A stretch of DNA of 64,000 nucleotides from Mycolicibacterium sp. CBMA 247 (GTDB lineage Bacteria > Actinomycetota > Actinomycetes > Mycobacteriales > Mycobacteriaceae), in contig NZ_VTGX01000004.1 of assembly GCF_009729095.1 (NCBI RefSeq), positions 1 to 64,000 of the forward strand, written 5' to 3'. Of this stretch, positions 11,099 through 20,802 are shown in pieces. Position 1 is the stretch's first letter. Every line of letters starts with the position of its first letter. The position numbers and the translations under genes are program-made. The notes below the pieces were generated by a model, which searched no databases, was not told the origin of the DNA, and saw only the letters and a list, made by a program, of their open reading frames with translations.

Positions 11099-12322
11099 CT
11101 ACTTTTTGTCGTACTGCCCCTCGGGCTGGTCCTCGGACCCTTCGCTCCCCCGTTGCAACAGGGGTATCAACGTCACCACAATCGCCACCAGAATCGCTGC
11201 CACGACCACCGCTCCGGTGTAGCGCGGATCGAAGAAGATCGTCGCGGCCGCACCGAAGGCGATGATCCCCACCCACAGATAAATCAGCAGCACAGCGCGG
11301 CGATGCGAATGCCCGATCTGCAGCAGTCGGTGGTGCAGATGCATCTTGTCGGGGCTGAGCGGACTGCGGCCGGCCCGGGTGCGCCGCACGATCGCCAGCA
11401 ACGTATCCAGGGCCGGCACCAACATCACCGCGATCACCAGGAGGAACGGGGACAGCAGCGCGAACACGTCGCGGGCACCGTAGGCGTTCTGCGAGATCGG
11501 GCCTGCGGCTGTGGTCGCCGCGGCGCCCAACATCAGGCCGATCAGCATCGACCCGGAGTCGCCCATGAAGATCTTGGCCCGGTGGAAATTGTGCGGCAGG
11601 AACCCCAGACAGGCCCCGGCCAGCACTACCGAGATAACCGCGGGCGGATAGAACAGCACGTCGCCGCCGTGGTCGCGCAGCAGCCCGACCGAGAACACGC
11701 AGATCGCCAGGGCGGTGATGAGCCCGAGGCCGGCGGCCAGGCCGTCGAGACCGTCGACGAAGTTCATCGCGTTGACGATCGACACCGTGAGCGCGAGCGT
11801 CAGCAGGATCGAGGACACCTGGTCGAGAACGATGGTGCCCACTCCCCCGAACGGGATATAGAGCACGCTCCAGGCCACGCCCATGGTGACCAGCACGCTG
11901 GCCGCGGTGATCTGCCCGGCGAATTTCGTAAGGGCATCCAGTCCCCAGCGGTCGTCGATCAGCCCGATGGCCATGATGAGCCCGCCCGCCACCACCACTG
12001 CGGGCATGCCGGTGGAGTAGACGAAACCCCGCGTGAGCGCCGGTAGTTGGGAGGCCAGCAGCACCGCGGCCACCACTCCGACGTACATCGCCAGCCCACC
12101 CATCCGCGGGGTCGGCTGCACGTGCACATCGCGTTCCCGGGGGTAGGCGACGGCGCCGAGCCGAATGGCCAGGACGCGCACCCAGCCGGTGGCGAAGTAG
12201 GTGATGATGGCGGCGGTCAGTCCGACGAGCGCCAGCTCACGCAGCGGCACACCAGCACCCTGGTCCGACAGCGCAAGAAGCCCGGCATGACTTGCGGAGA
12301 TCATTGTGTCGCCGGCCGTCAT
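11099..12322 (-). CDS. wecA: Undecaprenyl/decaprenyl-phosphate GlcNAc-1-phosphate transferase (WecA)
   Basis: This polytopic membrane enzyme of the MraY/WecA family transfers GlcNAc-1-phosphate from UDP-GlcNAc to decaprenyl phosphate, the first step of the linker that joins arabinogalactan to peptidoglycan. The 407-residue product has the signature segments IGLIDDRWGLD, AMNFVDGLDGLAAG and IFMGDSGSM, with about eleven hydrophobic helices. The whole sequence resembles Rv1302. The start is uncertain: ATG at 12322 is used here, but M. tuberculosis begins MQYG, whose equivalent here would be a CTG or TTG a few codons upstream; ATG 12304 is another option. It overlaps or nearly meets the end of sua5 (12354). 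Confidence 0.92.
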   Translation of the reverse strand: MTAGDTMISASHAGLLALSDQGAGVPLRELALVGLTAAIITYFATGWVRVLAIRLGAVAYPRERDVHVQPTPRMGGLAMYVGVVAAVLLASQLPALTRGFVYSTGMPAVVVAGGLIMAIGLIDDRWGLDALTKFAGQITAASVLVTMGVAWSVLYIPFGGVGTIVLDQVSSILLTLALTVSIVNAMNFVDGLDGLAAGLGLITALAICVFSVGLLRDHGGDVLFYPPAVISVVLAGACLGFLPHNFHRAKIFMGDSGSMLIGLMLGAAATTAAGPISQNAYGARDVFALLSPFLLVIAVMLVPALDTLLAIVRRTRAGRSPLSPDKMHLHHRLLQIGHSHRRAVLLIYLWVGIIAFGAAATIFFDPRYTGAVVVAAILVAIVVTLIPLLQRGSEGSEDQPEGQYDKK

Positions 12323-12353
12323 CACCGGTGCACCGTACTGCAGCAAGCTGAGA

Positions 12354-13019
12354 TCACTCCGTAGGTGTTGGGGCCAGGGTGGAGAGGTCCACGTCGAGGA
12401 CCTTGGCGATGTCCTCGGCGCTGATCGGGCCGACACGCAGGATGCGTGGCTGGGCGCCGGTGAGGTCGACGATGGTGGATGCCGCCTGCTGTTCGGCGGG
12501 CCCGCCGTCGAGGTACACCTCGACGTTGTCGCCGAGCTGACTGCGGGCGTCCGCGGCGCTCACGGCCGCCGGTTGCCCGGAAACGTTGGCGCTGGACACC
12601 GCCATCGGTCCAACCTCGCGCAGTAGTTCGATCGCGACCGGGTGCAGCGGCATCCGCAGCATGACGCTGCCGTTGGCGTCACCGAGATCCCACCGCAGCG
12701 ACGGCGCCTGTGCCACCACGAGACTCAGTGCGCCCGGCCAGAATGCACGGATCAGCTCGCGGGCAGCCGTCGGCACCGAATAGACGAGTCCGTCGATGGT
12801 GGTCCAGGATCCGACCAGCACACCCACCGGCATGTTGCGACCCCGGCCCTTTGCGGCCAGCAGCGCCCCCACCGCCTCAGAGTCGAACGCATCGGCGCCG
12901 ATGCCGTACACGGTGTCGGTCGGCATCACCACCAGCCTGCCGCCCTTGACCGCGCTGACCGCCGAGGCGATCCCGATCGCGCGCTGCTCGGCGTCGGCGC
13001 AGTCAAACACTTCAGTCAT
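12354..13019 (-). CDS. Threonylcarbamoyl-AMP synthase (Sua5/YrdC)
   Basis: The 221-residue protein is a YrdC-domain L-threonylcarbamoyladenylate synthase, which makes the donor for the t6A modification of ANN-decoding tRNAs. The fold is recognised from KGGRLVVMPTDTVYGIGADAF near the start and MRMPLHP and VSSANVSGQPA later. The ATG at 13019 has a GAGGAG ribosome-binding site 5 bp upstream; the GTG two codons earlier overlaps that site and is less likely. The 20-nt repeat copy 2 supplies most of this site. Neighbours prmC and prfA are also translation genes, as in M. tuberculosis (Rv1301). Confidence 0.93.
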   Translation of the reverse strand: MTEVFDCADAEQRAIGIASAVSAVKGGRLVVMPTDTVYGIGADAFDSEAVGALLAAKGRGRNMPVGVLVGSWTTIDGLVYSVPTAARELIRAFWPGALSLVVAQAPSLRWDLGDANGSVMLRMPLHPVAIELLREVGPMAVSSANVSGQPAAVSAADARSQLGDNVEVYLDGGPAEQQAASTIVDLTGAQPRILRVGPISAEDIAKVLDVDLSTLAPTPTE

Positions 13020-13025
13020 ATCCAC

Positions 13026-13045
13026 TCCTCGCGCAAGCGCTCGTC
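13026..13045. repeat. 20-nt repeat, copy 2 (upstream of sua5)
   Basis: This is identical to 7377-7396. Read on the minus strand its end GCGAGGA overlaps the GAGGAG ribosome-binding site of sua5. A looser relative (CTCGCGCACGCGC) occurs about 35 bp away at 13079. Confidence 0.6.
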
Positions 13046-13097
13046 GGTGGTCACCGTTTGCCCTACTTTCCTGCCGCCTCGCGCACGCGCATGCAAC

Positions 13098-13963
13098 TCA
13101 GCTTCGTCCAATACGGGTCGCCGTGACAAAGCGGGGTCGTCCGGCCAGGTCACGGCGCGCGGTCACCTCGGTGAAATGTCCATCGCGGACGAAGGCCTCG
13201 ACGGTCAGCTCGGAGGTGGTGTCGTCGTGCTCGACGGCGCACGCCGCGCCGTCGCGCAACCACCGGGCGGCCAGCGCGACAATCGGCCGGATCACCGCCA
13301 TGCCGTCGGGGCCACCGAACAGAGCGTGCGCGGGATCGTGGTCGGCCACTTCGGGTTCCAGCACCGCGGCCTCGGGGATGTAGGGCGGGTTGGACACCAG
13401 CAGGTCCACCCGGTCATCGAGTTCGGGCAGCAGACCCGGTGTGGTGACATCGGCCGCCAGTACCTCGACGCGCGTCCCGGCAGCATTGCGCCGCGCAAAT
13501 TCCAGGGCCGCGGGCGAGTCCTCGACGGCGATCACCCGCGCGCCGGGCCAACGCTCGGCCAGGGCCAACGCCAATGCTCCCGAGCCGGTGCACAGGTCCA
13601 CGATCACCGGGTTATCCGGAAGTTGTCGCCCCAGGGCCCATTCCAGCAGCGCCTCGGTTTCCGGCCGCGGGATGAACACCCCCGGACCGACCGCGAGCGT
13701 CAGCGGACCGAACGCTGCGGTACCGACCAGGTGTTGCAGGGGAATCCGGCGGCATCGGGCGGTGACGAGTTCGTCGTAGGCCAGCTTGAACGGCTCACCG
13801 GGATCGTCGAGCATCATCAACCGGCCGCGGTCGACCCCCGCGACGTGCGCGGCCAGCAGCTCGGCGTCGATGCGCGGGGACGCGACGCCCGCGGCGGCCA
13901 GCCGTGCCGTTGCGGCCTCGATCGCCTGCCGCACGGGGGTCATGCCTTCGCCGGCGGGCCGGC

Positions 13964-13967
<4 letters not shown>
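13098..13967 (-). CDS. prmC: Peptide chain release factor N5-glutamine methyltransferase PrmC
   Basis: PrmC methylates the Gln of the GGQ motif in release factors. The 289-residue protein has the SAM-binding segment DLCTGSGALAL (residues 124-134) and the catalytic NPPY motif at 193-196, with a helical N-terminal substrate domain. Its start overlaps the stop of prfA by 4 bp (ATGA), so enzyme and substrate are translationally coupled. Confidence 0.96.
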
Positions 13968-15040
<1,073 letters not shown>

Positions 15041-15126
15041 GTCAGCCTCCTCAACAACTCTTTCCGGAAACGAGAACAGCGCCCAGATCTGACGCATATG
15101 CGACAGATCGGGCGCCGTTGACGTAG

Positions 15127-15369
15127 CTACTTGTCGGCTGCGGCAGCCTGATCACCGGCAGGCTTGCGCTTGCCGTACCGCTTCTCGAAGCGGGCCACGC
15201 GGCCGCCGCTGTCGAGGATCTTCTGCTTGCCGGTGTAGAACGGGTGGCACTGCGAGCAGACCTCGACCACGATCTGGCCGCTCTGCTTGGTGCTACGGGT
15301 GGTGAAGGTATTGCCGCAACCACAGTGCACCGTGGTCTCGACATACTCGGGATGAATGCCTGTTTTCAT
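15127..15369 (-). CDS. rpmE: 50S ribosomal protein L31
   Basis: The 80-residue L31 is the zinc-binding (C+) form, with Cys16, Cys18, Cys38 and Cys41 in HCGCG and VCSQCHPF. The segment HPFYTGKQK is the family signature. The C-terminus has a Lys/Ala-rich mycobacterial tail. In M. tuberculosis rpmE follows rho directly; here 5 kb of other genes lie between them. Confidence 0.97.
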   Translation of the reverse strand: MKTGIHPEYVETTVHCGCGNTFTTRSTKQSGQIVVEVCSQCHPFYTGKQKILDSGGRVARFEKRYGKRKPAGDQAAAADK

Positions 15370-15519
15370 GGTTCCTCTTCAATCGTTGGCCCGGGTCGCC
15401 CGCAGATCATGCTGGAGCTTTTTTGCTCCTCACGTGCGCAGGCGTGAACCGGGACCGAGGGTCGGCGGTCCATTATGCCAGGTCAACCGCCAGCATCCTA
15501 AACGCACGATGACCGGCGT

Positions 15520-16713
15520 CTATTCCTCGCCGGCGTCGGATCGTAGTTCGGACAATCGACGCTCGAGGAATCGACGTTCCGGATCGGTCGTGGCCAGCAG
15601 CAGGGCACGTTCGAAGGCCCGTCGCGCCTCATCTTCCCGGCCCAGGCGGCGCAGCAATTCCGCCCGGCTGGACGGCAGGTAGCGGTAATCGCCGAGCTCG
15701 AGCGCGTCCATGAGCGCAAGACCGCGCGCGGGGTCACCTGCCTCGGCGATGGCCACCGCACGGTTCAGCCCGACCACCGCCGATCCCGTGAGGTACTCGA
15801 GCTGCTCGTACAGCGCCACGACCGCGTGCCAGTCGATGTCCGGGTCGGCCTGCAGCGAGGCGATCGCCGCCTGCAGTACATACGGCCCGGCCGAGCGCCG
15901 CAATGCAAGTGCACGGTCGAGGGCGGCTCGCCCGGCATCGACCTTGGACTGGTCGTGCAGACAGCGGTCCTGCTCGGCGAGCGGGACCAGGGCGCCCGAG
16001 ACGATCCGTGCCGCACGTCGCGAATCGTGGAGCAGCATCAGGGCCAGCAGCCCATGCGTCTCGGGCTCGTCGGCCTTCAGCTCGGCCACCAAACGCCCCA
16101 GCCGGATCGCTTCGGCGGTGAGATCATCGCGATCGGTGAACCCCTGATTGAAGATCAGGTAGATCACCGCGAGTACGGCCGACAACCGATCCGGCAGAAC
16201 CCGATCGGCAGGCAGTCCGAACGGGATGTTCGTCACTTTGATCTTGGCCTTCGCCCGGGAGAGCCGACGTTTCATGGTCTCCTCGGAAACCAGGAACGCC
16301 CGCCCTATCTCGGCCGTGGTGAGCCCGCCCAACGCCCGCAACGTGAGCGCCACCTGCGCCTCGGGAGCCAGCGCCGGATGGCAACACATGAAGATCAGTT
16401 CCAGACGTTCGTCGGGGACGGCGCTGTCGTCCAGGTCGACGTCATCGAGGTATGACGGCTGCTTGTCTGCTTGGAGCAGCCGGGTCTTGGTTCGCAGCGT
16501 CTGTTCCCGCCGGAGCCGGTCAATCGCCCGGTTACGCCCGGTGCGGACCAGCCAGGCCACCGGCGCTTCCGGCACGCCCTCACCGGGCCACCGCTCGGAG
16601 GCGATGACGAACGCCTCCTGCGCGGCCTCCTCGGCGAGATCGAAATCGCCGAGGATGCCGACGAGTGCAGCCAGTACCCGGCCCCACTCGCGCTGGAAGA
16701 CGTCGTCGATCAG
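15520..16713 (-). CDS. ECF-family RNA polymerase sigma factor (ECF42-like, with C-terminal TPR-like extension)
   Basis: The protein of about 397 residues has sigma region 2 (DLAEEAAQEAFVIASERW, then RNRAIDRLRRE), region 4 (ALRALGGLTTAEIGRAFLVSEETMKRRLSRAK) and a long helical extension ending in TPR-like repeats. This layout, and a DGPF-domain partner directly upstream, is typical of the ECF42 group. There is no ATG, GTG or TTG in frame that would include region 2. The frame is open to a CTG at 16713, which overlaps the stop of the DGPF gene as CTGA, and I take that as the likely start. A GTG at 16575 would delete region 2 and give a non-functional product. There is no anti-sigma gene nearby. 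Confidence 0.85.
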   Translation of the reverse strand: MIDDVFQREWGRVLAALVGILGDFDLAEEAAQEAFVIASERWPGEGVPEAPVAWLVRTGRNRAIDRLRREQTLRTKTRLLQADKQPSYLDDVDLDDSAVPDERLELIFMCCHPALAPEAQVALTLRALGGLTTAEIGRAFLVSEETMKRRLSRAKAKIKVTNIPFGLPADRVLPDRLSAVLAVIYLIFNQGFTDRDDLTAEAIRLGRLVAELKADEPETHGLLALMLLHDSRRAARIVSGALVPLAEQDRCLHDQSKVDAGRAALDRALALRRSAGPYVLQAAIASLQADPDIDWHAVVALYEQLEYLTGSAVVGLNRAVAIAEAGDPARGLALMDALELGDYRYLPSSRAELLRRLGREDEARRAFERALLLATTDPERRFLERRLSELRSDAGEE

Positions 16714-17066
16714 TGCGCCGTCTCCCCAGGGGTGTCGATGAGTGGCCGTACCTCGACCGCCCCACCCAACCGGATCGCCGGGATCCGCTGCGCGAACTCC
16801 AGGGCTTCGTCGAGGTCGGCGGCCTGGAGCACGAAGTAGCCGCCGAGGATTTCCTTGCTGTCGGCGAACGGGCCGTCCGTGATCAGACCCTGCCCCGGGC
16901 CGCTACGGATCGTGGTCGCCGTCGCGGCCGGTTCCAGGTGGCCACCGCCGACGCACCGAGGATCGTGACGCAGCGCGATGTACTCGGCGTTGAGGGCGGT
17001 GTACTCCTCGGGCGGCAACCCGTCATGGGTGCCCGGCTTGGGGTAGATCAGCATTGCGTATTTCAT
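16710..17066 (-). CDS. YCII/DGPF-domain protein, ECF42 partner
   Basis: The 118-residue protein has the hallmark ITDGPFADSKEILGGYFV of the DGPF (YCII-related) family and a short ferredoxin-like fold length. Such proteins are encoded next to ECF42 sigma factors and are thought to be under their control; their biochemical role is unclear. It starts with ATG after an AGGAG site and its stop overlaps the presumed CTG start of the sigma gene. Confidence 0.88.
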   Translation of the reverse strand: MKYAMLIYPKPGTHDGLPPEEYTALNAEYIALRHDPRCVGGGHLEPAATATTIRSGPGQGLITDGPFADSKEILGGYFVLQAADLDEALEFAQRIPAIRLGGAVEVRPLIDTPGETAH

Positions 17067-17148
17067 CGTCGTCTCCTTCGGGGGAATCGTCTAACAACAT
17101 CAAGACGAATGGGCCGGACCCGACGGGACAGCACTGTCAGAACTGATT

Positions 17149-18702
17149 TCACATGGGCGCGTACGCCGTGCCGTCGCGCTTCCACAGCACCCGACCGGCC
17201 GGATCGGCACCGAGTGCGACCAGTTCGCGCTTGAGAATCTTGTTGGTCGCCGTACTGGGCAGATCGTCGGCAAGCCAGACGTACCGCGGCCAGGACTTGG
17301 GCGACAGGTCCGGCTGAGCGGCAAGGAATTCCGACAACAGCTCCGGCGTCAGCTCGTGGCCATCGCGCAGCACGATCGCGGCCATCACCTGATCGCCGAC
17401 GAACTCGTCGGGCACCGGATAGACCGCCACCCGGCTGATCACCGGCTGCCGCAACAGGACTCGCTCGATCGGCGCGGCGGTGATGTTCTCCCCGTCCACC
17501 CGCATCCAGTCCGCGGTCCGCCCGGCCAGGTAGATCCAGCCGTCGGCATCGCGGTAGGCCAGATCGCCCGACCAGTACATGCCGTGCCGCAGACGTTCAT
17601 TGGTCGCGCCCTGATCGTTGTGGTAGCCGCGGAACATCCCGCTGCCGTTGGTGTTGACCAGCTCACCGGTGGCGGCCTCGGCGTTGACCAGGGCTCCGGT
17701 CTCATCAAACTGGGCGACCTCGCATTCGGCGAGGGTCTCCGGGTCGTAGATCGCCACCCCAGGGAAGCCCTGGCCGACGCTGCCGACCGGGGTGCCCTCC
17801 GAGCGCGTGATGATGATCGCCAGTTCCGTCGAACCGAAGCCGTCCCACACGCTGCACCCGAACCGGCGGCTGAACTCGTCGATGTCGCGGTCGGCGGCCT
17901 CGTTGCCGAATGCCACCCGCAGCGTGTTGTCGTGGTCGTCGGGTTGCTCGGCGGTGGCCAGGATGTAGGCCAGTGGCTTGCCGACGTAGTTCATGTACGT
18001 CGCGCCGTACCGGCGGATGTCCGGGAGGAACCTGGATGCGGAGAACTGCGCCGGCGCCATGGCCGCGCCCGAACTGAGCGCAACGCCCCACCCGGCGTAC
18101 ACCCCGTTCGAGTGGAACAGCGGCATGGCCAGGTAGCAGGTGTCCGCCCCGGTCAAGTCGTAGCGCTGCACCAGTGCGGCCGCGGAGAACAGCACGATGG
18201 AATGCGCCACCTGAACGGCCTTGGGCTCGCCACTGGTGCCCGAGGTGAAGATCATCATGAAGGTGTCATCGGGCCCGACCTCGCGGTGCGGGGTGAGTTC
18301 CCGCGGTGACCAGGCGGTTTCCGATACATCGATGACGGTGACGCCCGGCAGGTCGATGCCGTCGAGCAGCCCGCGATGTTGTTCATCGACCAGGACGACC
18401 TGACATTCGACCCGGGCGATGTCACGGGCCAGCGCATCACCCCGACGTGTGTTGTTGATGCCGCACAGCACGTAGCCGCCGAGCGCCGCGGCCGCCAGCG
18501 CGGTCAGCATATCGGGGGTGTTGCCCAACAGGGTGCCGACATGCAGCGAACGCTGCGGGTCGGCCATCCCGATCAGGGTCGCAGCCTGGGCCTTCGCCTC
18601 GGCGATATGCTCACGCCAGGTCCAGGTCCGGTCGCCGTACTTGATGGCGACCGTGTCGCCTCCTTCGCGTTCCCGGAGCAACTGCTGCAGCGTTTCGGCC
18701 AT
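17149..18702 (-). CDS. Fatty-acyl-CoA/AMP ligase (FadD1-like)
   Basis: The 517-residue protein belongs to the ANL adenylating family: P-loop-like IFTSGTSGEPKAV, the adenosine segment DGFGSTE, the acid motif YWSGDLAYRDADGW and RTADWMRVDGENI, and the C-terminal lysine region NKILKRELV. It would activate a carboxylic acid with ATP and load it on CoA. It resembles mycobacterial FadD1 (Rv1750c) and FadD17; the substrate cannot be told. The ATG at 18702 (MAETLQQLL) fits FadD1 better than the codon five residues upstream. The divergent TetR gene begins about 140 bp away and probably controls it. Confidence 0.9.
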   Translation of the reverse strand: MAETLQQLLREREGGDTVAIKYGDRTWTWREHIAEAKAQAATLIGMADPQRSLHVGTLLGNTPDMLTALAAAALGGYVLCGINNTRRGDALARDIARVECQVVLVDEQHRGLLDGIDLPGVTVIDVSETAWSPRELTPHREVGPDDTFMMIFTSGTSGEPKAVQVAHSIVLFSAAALVQRYDLTGADTCYLAMPLFHSNGVYAGWGVALSSGAAMAPAQFSASRFLPDIRRYGATYMNYVGKPLAYILATAEQPDDHDNTLRVAFGNEAADRDIDEFSRRFGCSVWDGFGSTELAIIITRSEGTPVGSVGQGFPGVAIYDPETLAECEVAQFDETGALVNAEAATGELVNTNGSGMFRGYHNDQGATNERLRHGMYWSGDLAYRDADGWIYLAGRTADWMRVDGENITAAPIERVLLRQPVISRVAVYPVPDEFVGDQVMAAIVLRDGHELTPELLSEFLAAQPDLSPKSWPRYVWLADDLPSTATNKILKRELVALGADPAGRVLWKRDGTAYAPM

Positions 18703-18844
18703 CGGAACGATCCCCAAGCTCAGTAAAGAGTGAACAGATTAAGGAAACTGTCTACCATGGTTGTGGCGCGACAAGAAGTGCCCTTGGCAGAATCATGTAC
18801 CTAATCCCCCGAGGTCCACACCCGAAGATCAGGAGACACCACAG

Positions 18845-19450
18845 TTGACCAGCACCACGGCCCCCCGCAGCGTGCGCGATCGACTGATAGACGCTGCCGA
18901 GGAATGTCTGCGCACCAAGGGAATTCGCGCGACCACAGTCTCTGAGGTGGCCGAGGCGGCAGGCGTGTCCCGCGGGTGGCTGTATCGACACTTCCCCGAC
19001 AAGGTGACCCTGCTGGGCGCCGTGATCGTGCGACTCAACGACACGTTCTGGTCGGAAGCACACGCCATGCTCGAGGAGATCGACGGACTGGACCGCCAAC
19101 TCGTCGCGGGTATCGCCAACGGCCTGCGCGCCTATGACGATCCGGGCGCGGTGTTGATGAAACTGCGCACCGACGAACCCGAGGAGTTCGCCGCCTGCGC
19201 CGGTGCCGGTGTGCAGGGCATGATCCCCGACCTCGCCGAATTCTGGTCTCGCTATCTCATTGCCGCCCGTGACCGCGGCGAGGTCCACGCCGACGTCGAC
19301 GTTCCCGAGGCGTCGGAATGGATTGCGCGAGTTTTGATCTCGCTGGCTACCGTTCCGGGCAACACGCTGGATCCCAGCGACGGCGACGCCGTGCTCGCCC
19401 ACGTTCGGCGCTACGTGATGCCCGGCTTGAAAGCCGATCCAGCCGTCTAG
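18845..19450 (+). CDS. TetR-family transcriptional regulator
   Basis: The 201-residue protein has an N-terminal helix-turn-helix (RDRLIDAAEECLRTKGIRATTVSEVAEAAGVSRGWLYRHFPDK) typical of TetR, and a variable ligand domain. The TTG at 18845, with an AGGAG site 9 bp upstream, was chosen over a longer reading that would begin inside the intergenic region. Being divergent from the FadD1-like ligase, it likely represses it in response to an acyl ligand. Its last 4 bp overlap the end of the convergent PadR gene. Confidence 0.88.
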   Translation: MTSTTAPRSVRDRLIDAAEECLRTKGIRATTVSEVAEAAGVSRGWLYRHFPDKVTLLGAVIVRLNDTFWSEAHAMLEEIDGLDRQLVAGIANGLRAYDDPGAVLMKLRTDEPEEFAACAGAGVQGMIPDLAEFWSRYLIAARDRGEVHADVDVPEASEWIARVLISLATVPGNTLDPSDGDAVLAHVRRYVMPGLKADPAV

Positions 19451-20016
19451 GCTTCGTCGGCGAATCTGAACTCGCCGGCCCGCACCTGGCCCAGCATCGC
19501 CTCGGTCCACTTCGCGTTGGCGCCGAACATGCCGCTCCACAGGTCGAGCAGATGTTGGGAGTGCGGAGGTTGCTGCGGGTTGGGCCACTGCGGCTTCATG
19601 GCCTGTAGTTCTTCACCGATCCCCCGGCTCGCAGTCAATTGCTGGGCCAGTAACTCGGCGACCCGTCGCCGCGGCAAGCTGCACATGAAGGCGATGCCGG
19701 CGCCGAGTTCTTCGATCTCAGGGCTGACAAGGGCCGCCTCAAGGAGCCGGAAGAACTCAGCATCGCCGGATGCGGTGACGGAATAAACCGTACGGGCAGG
19801 CCCGCGAGAGCCGGCCTCGGACCGTACCGACCGCAGCTGGTCCTCGCGCTCAAGCTGTTTGACCGCGTGGTAGATCGACGGTGGCTTGACCGCCGTCCAG
19901 GTGTCGACGCGCCACGACATCAGCTCCCGGTGCACCGCGTACCCATGTGCCTCGCCGAGGGCGCGGACCACCCCAAGGACCAACAACCGGACCGTCGGCG
20001 CGGCTACCCCAGCCAC
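19447..20016 (-). CDS. PadR-family transcriptional regulator
   Basis: The 189-residue protein has the PadR winged helix (LLVLGVVRALGEAHGYAVHREL, then KPPSIYHAVKQLERE) and a C-terminal helical dimerisation part. Its start lies inside the end of the VOC protein gene (13-bp overlap), so the two are co-transcribed. The ligand is unknown. Confidence 0.88.
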   Translation of the reverse strand: MAGVAAPTVRLLVLGVVRALGEAHGYAVHRELMSWRVDTWTAVKPPSIYHAVKQLEREDQLRSVRSEAGSRGPARTVYSVTASGDAEFFRLLEAALVSPEIEELGAGIAFMCSLPRRRVAELLAQQLTASRGIGEELQAMKPQWPNPQQPPHSQHLLDLWSGMFGANAKWTEAMLGQVRAGEFRFADEA

Positions 20017-20714
20017 TGCTGAAGATCCGTGATCGCCTGAAGTTCAGTAGCGGCGGCCTCACGCTCGGCCGGCGTCAGCGCCATCGAATCCAGTTCGGCG
20101 CGAACAGAATCGGCGGCCGCGTCGTCGCCCAGCGCGATGGCAAGCTCGATCCGGTCCGCGAGCGCCCTGGCCAGATCGATTCGAGGCGCGGTGTCTCGGT
20201 ACTTGCGCAACGCCGAGTCCAGCGCCCGCGCCGCGAGGGCGTCGTCTTCTTTGAAGTCCCGGAAAATCGCGACATTGTCGAGCGCCTTGGCCAACCCGGA
20301 CAATATGCGCGAACCGCCGTAGGTGATCTCGGCCTCGTCGCGCCGGATGAACACGAGACAGTTCCCCGACGGGTCGAACAGGCGGAAGCGGCTCTGGCGT
20401 GGCCGCAGCCGGCTGATCCGAGGAAGGCCGGACGCCGGCACGCGGCCGTAGTGCGCGCGCAGCCCCTCCGTGAAGGTGGCGTGATGGCCGGCGACCTCTT
20501 CGACCATGACCAGACACCCGCCGGACAGTTCGTCGGCCGCATCCAGCCCGGGCGCAGCCTCCTTGAAGTGCAGGTCGATACCGGGGAGCGAGAACGCCAG
20601 GTACAGATAAGGCTTTGTCTGTTGGTCGGACACATCGAAACCCAGCGCCCGGTAGAACTCGACTGTCGATTCCGGGTGAATGCACGGCAAAAGAGGGATC
20701 ATCGCGGGAACCAT
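20004..20714 (-). CDS. VOC/glyoxalase-fold protein with extra C-terminal domain
   Basis: Residues 1-120 or so resemble the glyoxalase/bleomycin-resistance fold (IPLLPCIHPESTVEFYRALGFDV; RLFDPSGNCLVFIRR). The rest, of about 110 residues, is a helical Ala/Arg/Asp-rich domain that I do not recognise. The 236-residue reading from 20714 has starts at 20714 (MVPA) and 20702 (MIPL); both are possible. It lies upstream of padR in one operon. Confidence 0.75.
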   Translation of the reverse strand: MVPAMIPLLPCIHPESTVEFYRALGFDVSDQQTKPYLYLAFSLPGIDLHFKEAAPGLDAADELSGGCLVMVEEVAGHHATFTEGLRAHYGRVPASGLPRISRLRPRQSRFRLFDPSGNCLVFIRRDEAEITYGGSRILSGLAKALDNVAIFRDFKEDDALAARALDSALRKYRDTAPRIDLARALADRIELAIALGDDAAADSVRAELDSMALTPAEREAAATELQAITDLQQWLG

Positions 20715-20756
20715 GCTCCCACAGTAGTCAATGTTGAGTAGATGATCCACGCACGC

Positions 20757-20785
20757 AAAAGGCCCCCGCTGGTGGCGAGGGCCTT
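20757..20785 (-). terminator. Rho-independent terminator of rho
   Basis: On the minus strand an AAGGCCC/GGGCCTT stem (20759-20765 with 20779-20785) is followed by TTTTG. It begins about 18 bp after the rho stop codon and so ends the rho transcript. Confidence 0.7.
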
Positions 20786-20802
20786 ACGCGTGTCGATCTC
20801 GG

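Noticed and set aside
18755..18762. ACCATGGT palindrome between fadD and tetR
   Set aside because: Eight bases is too short to call an operator without support, though the position is suitable.
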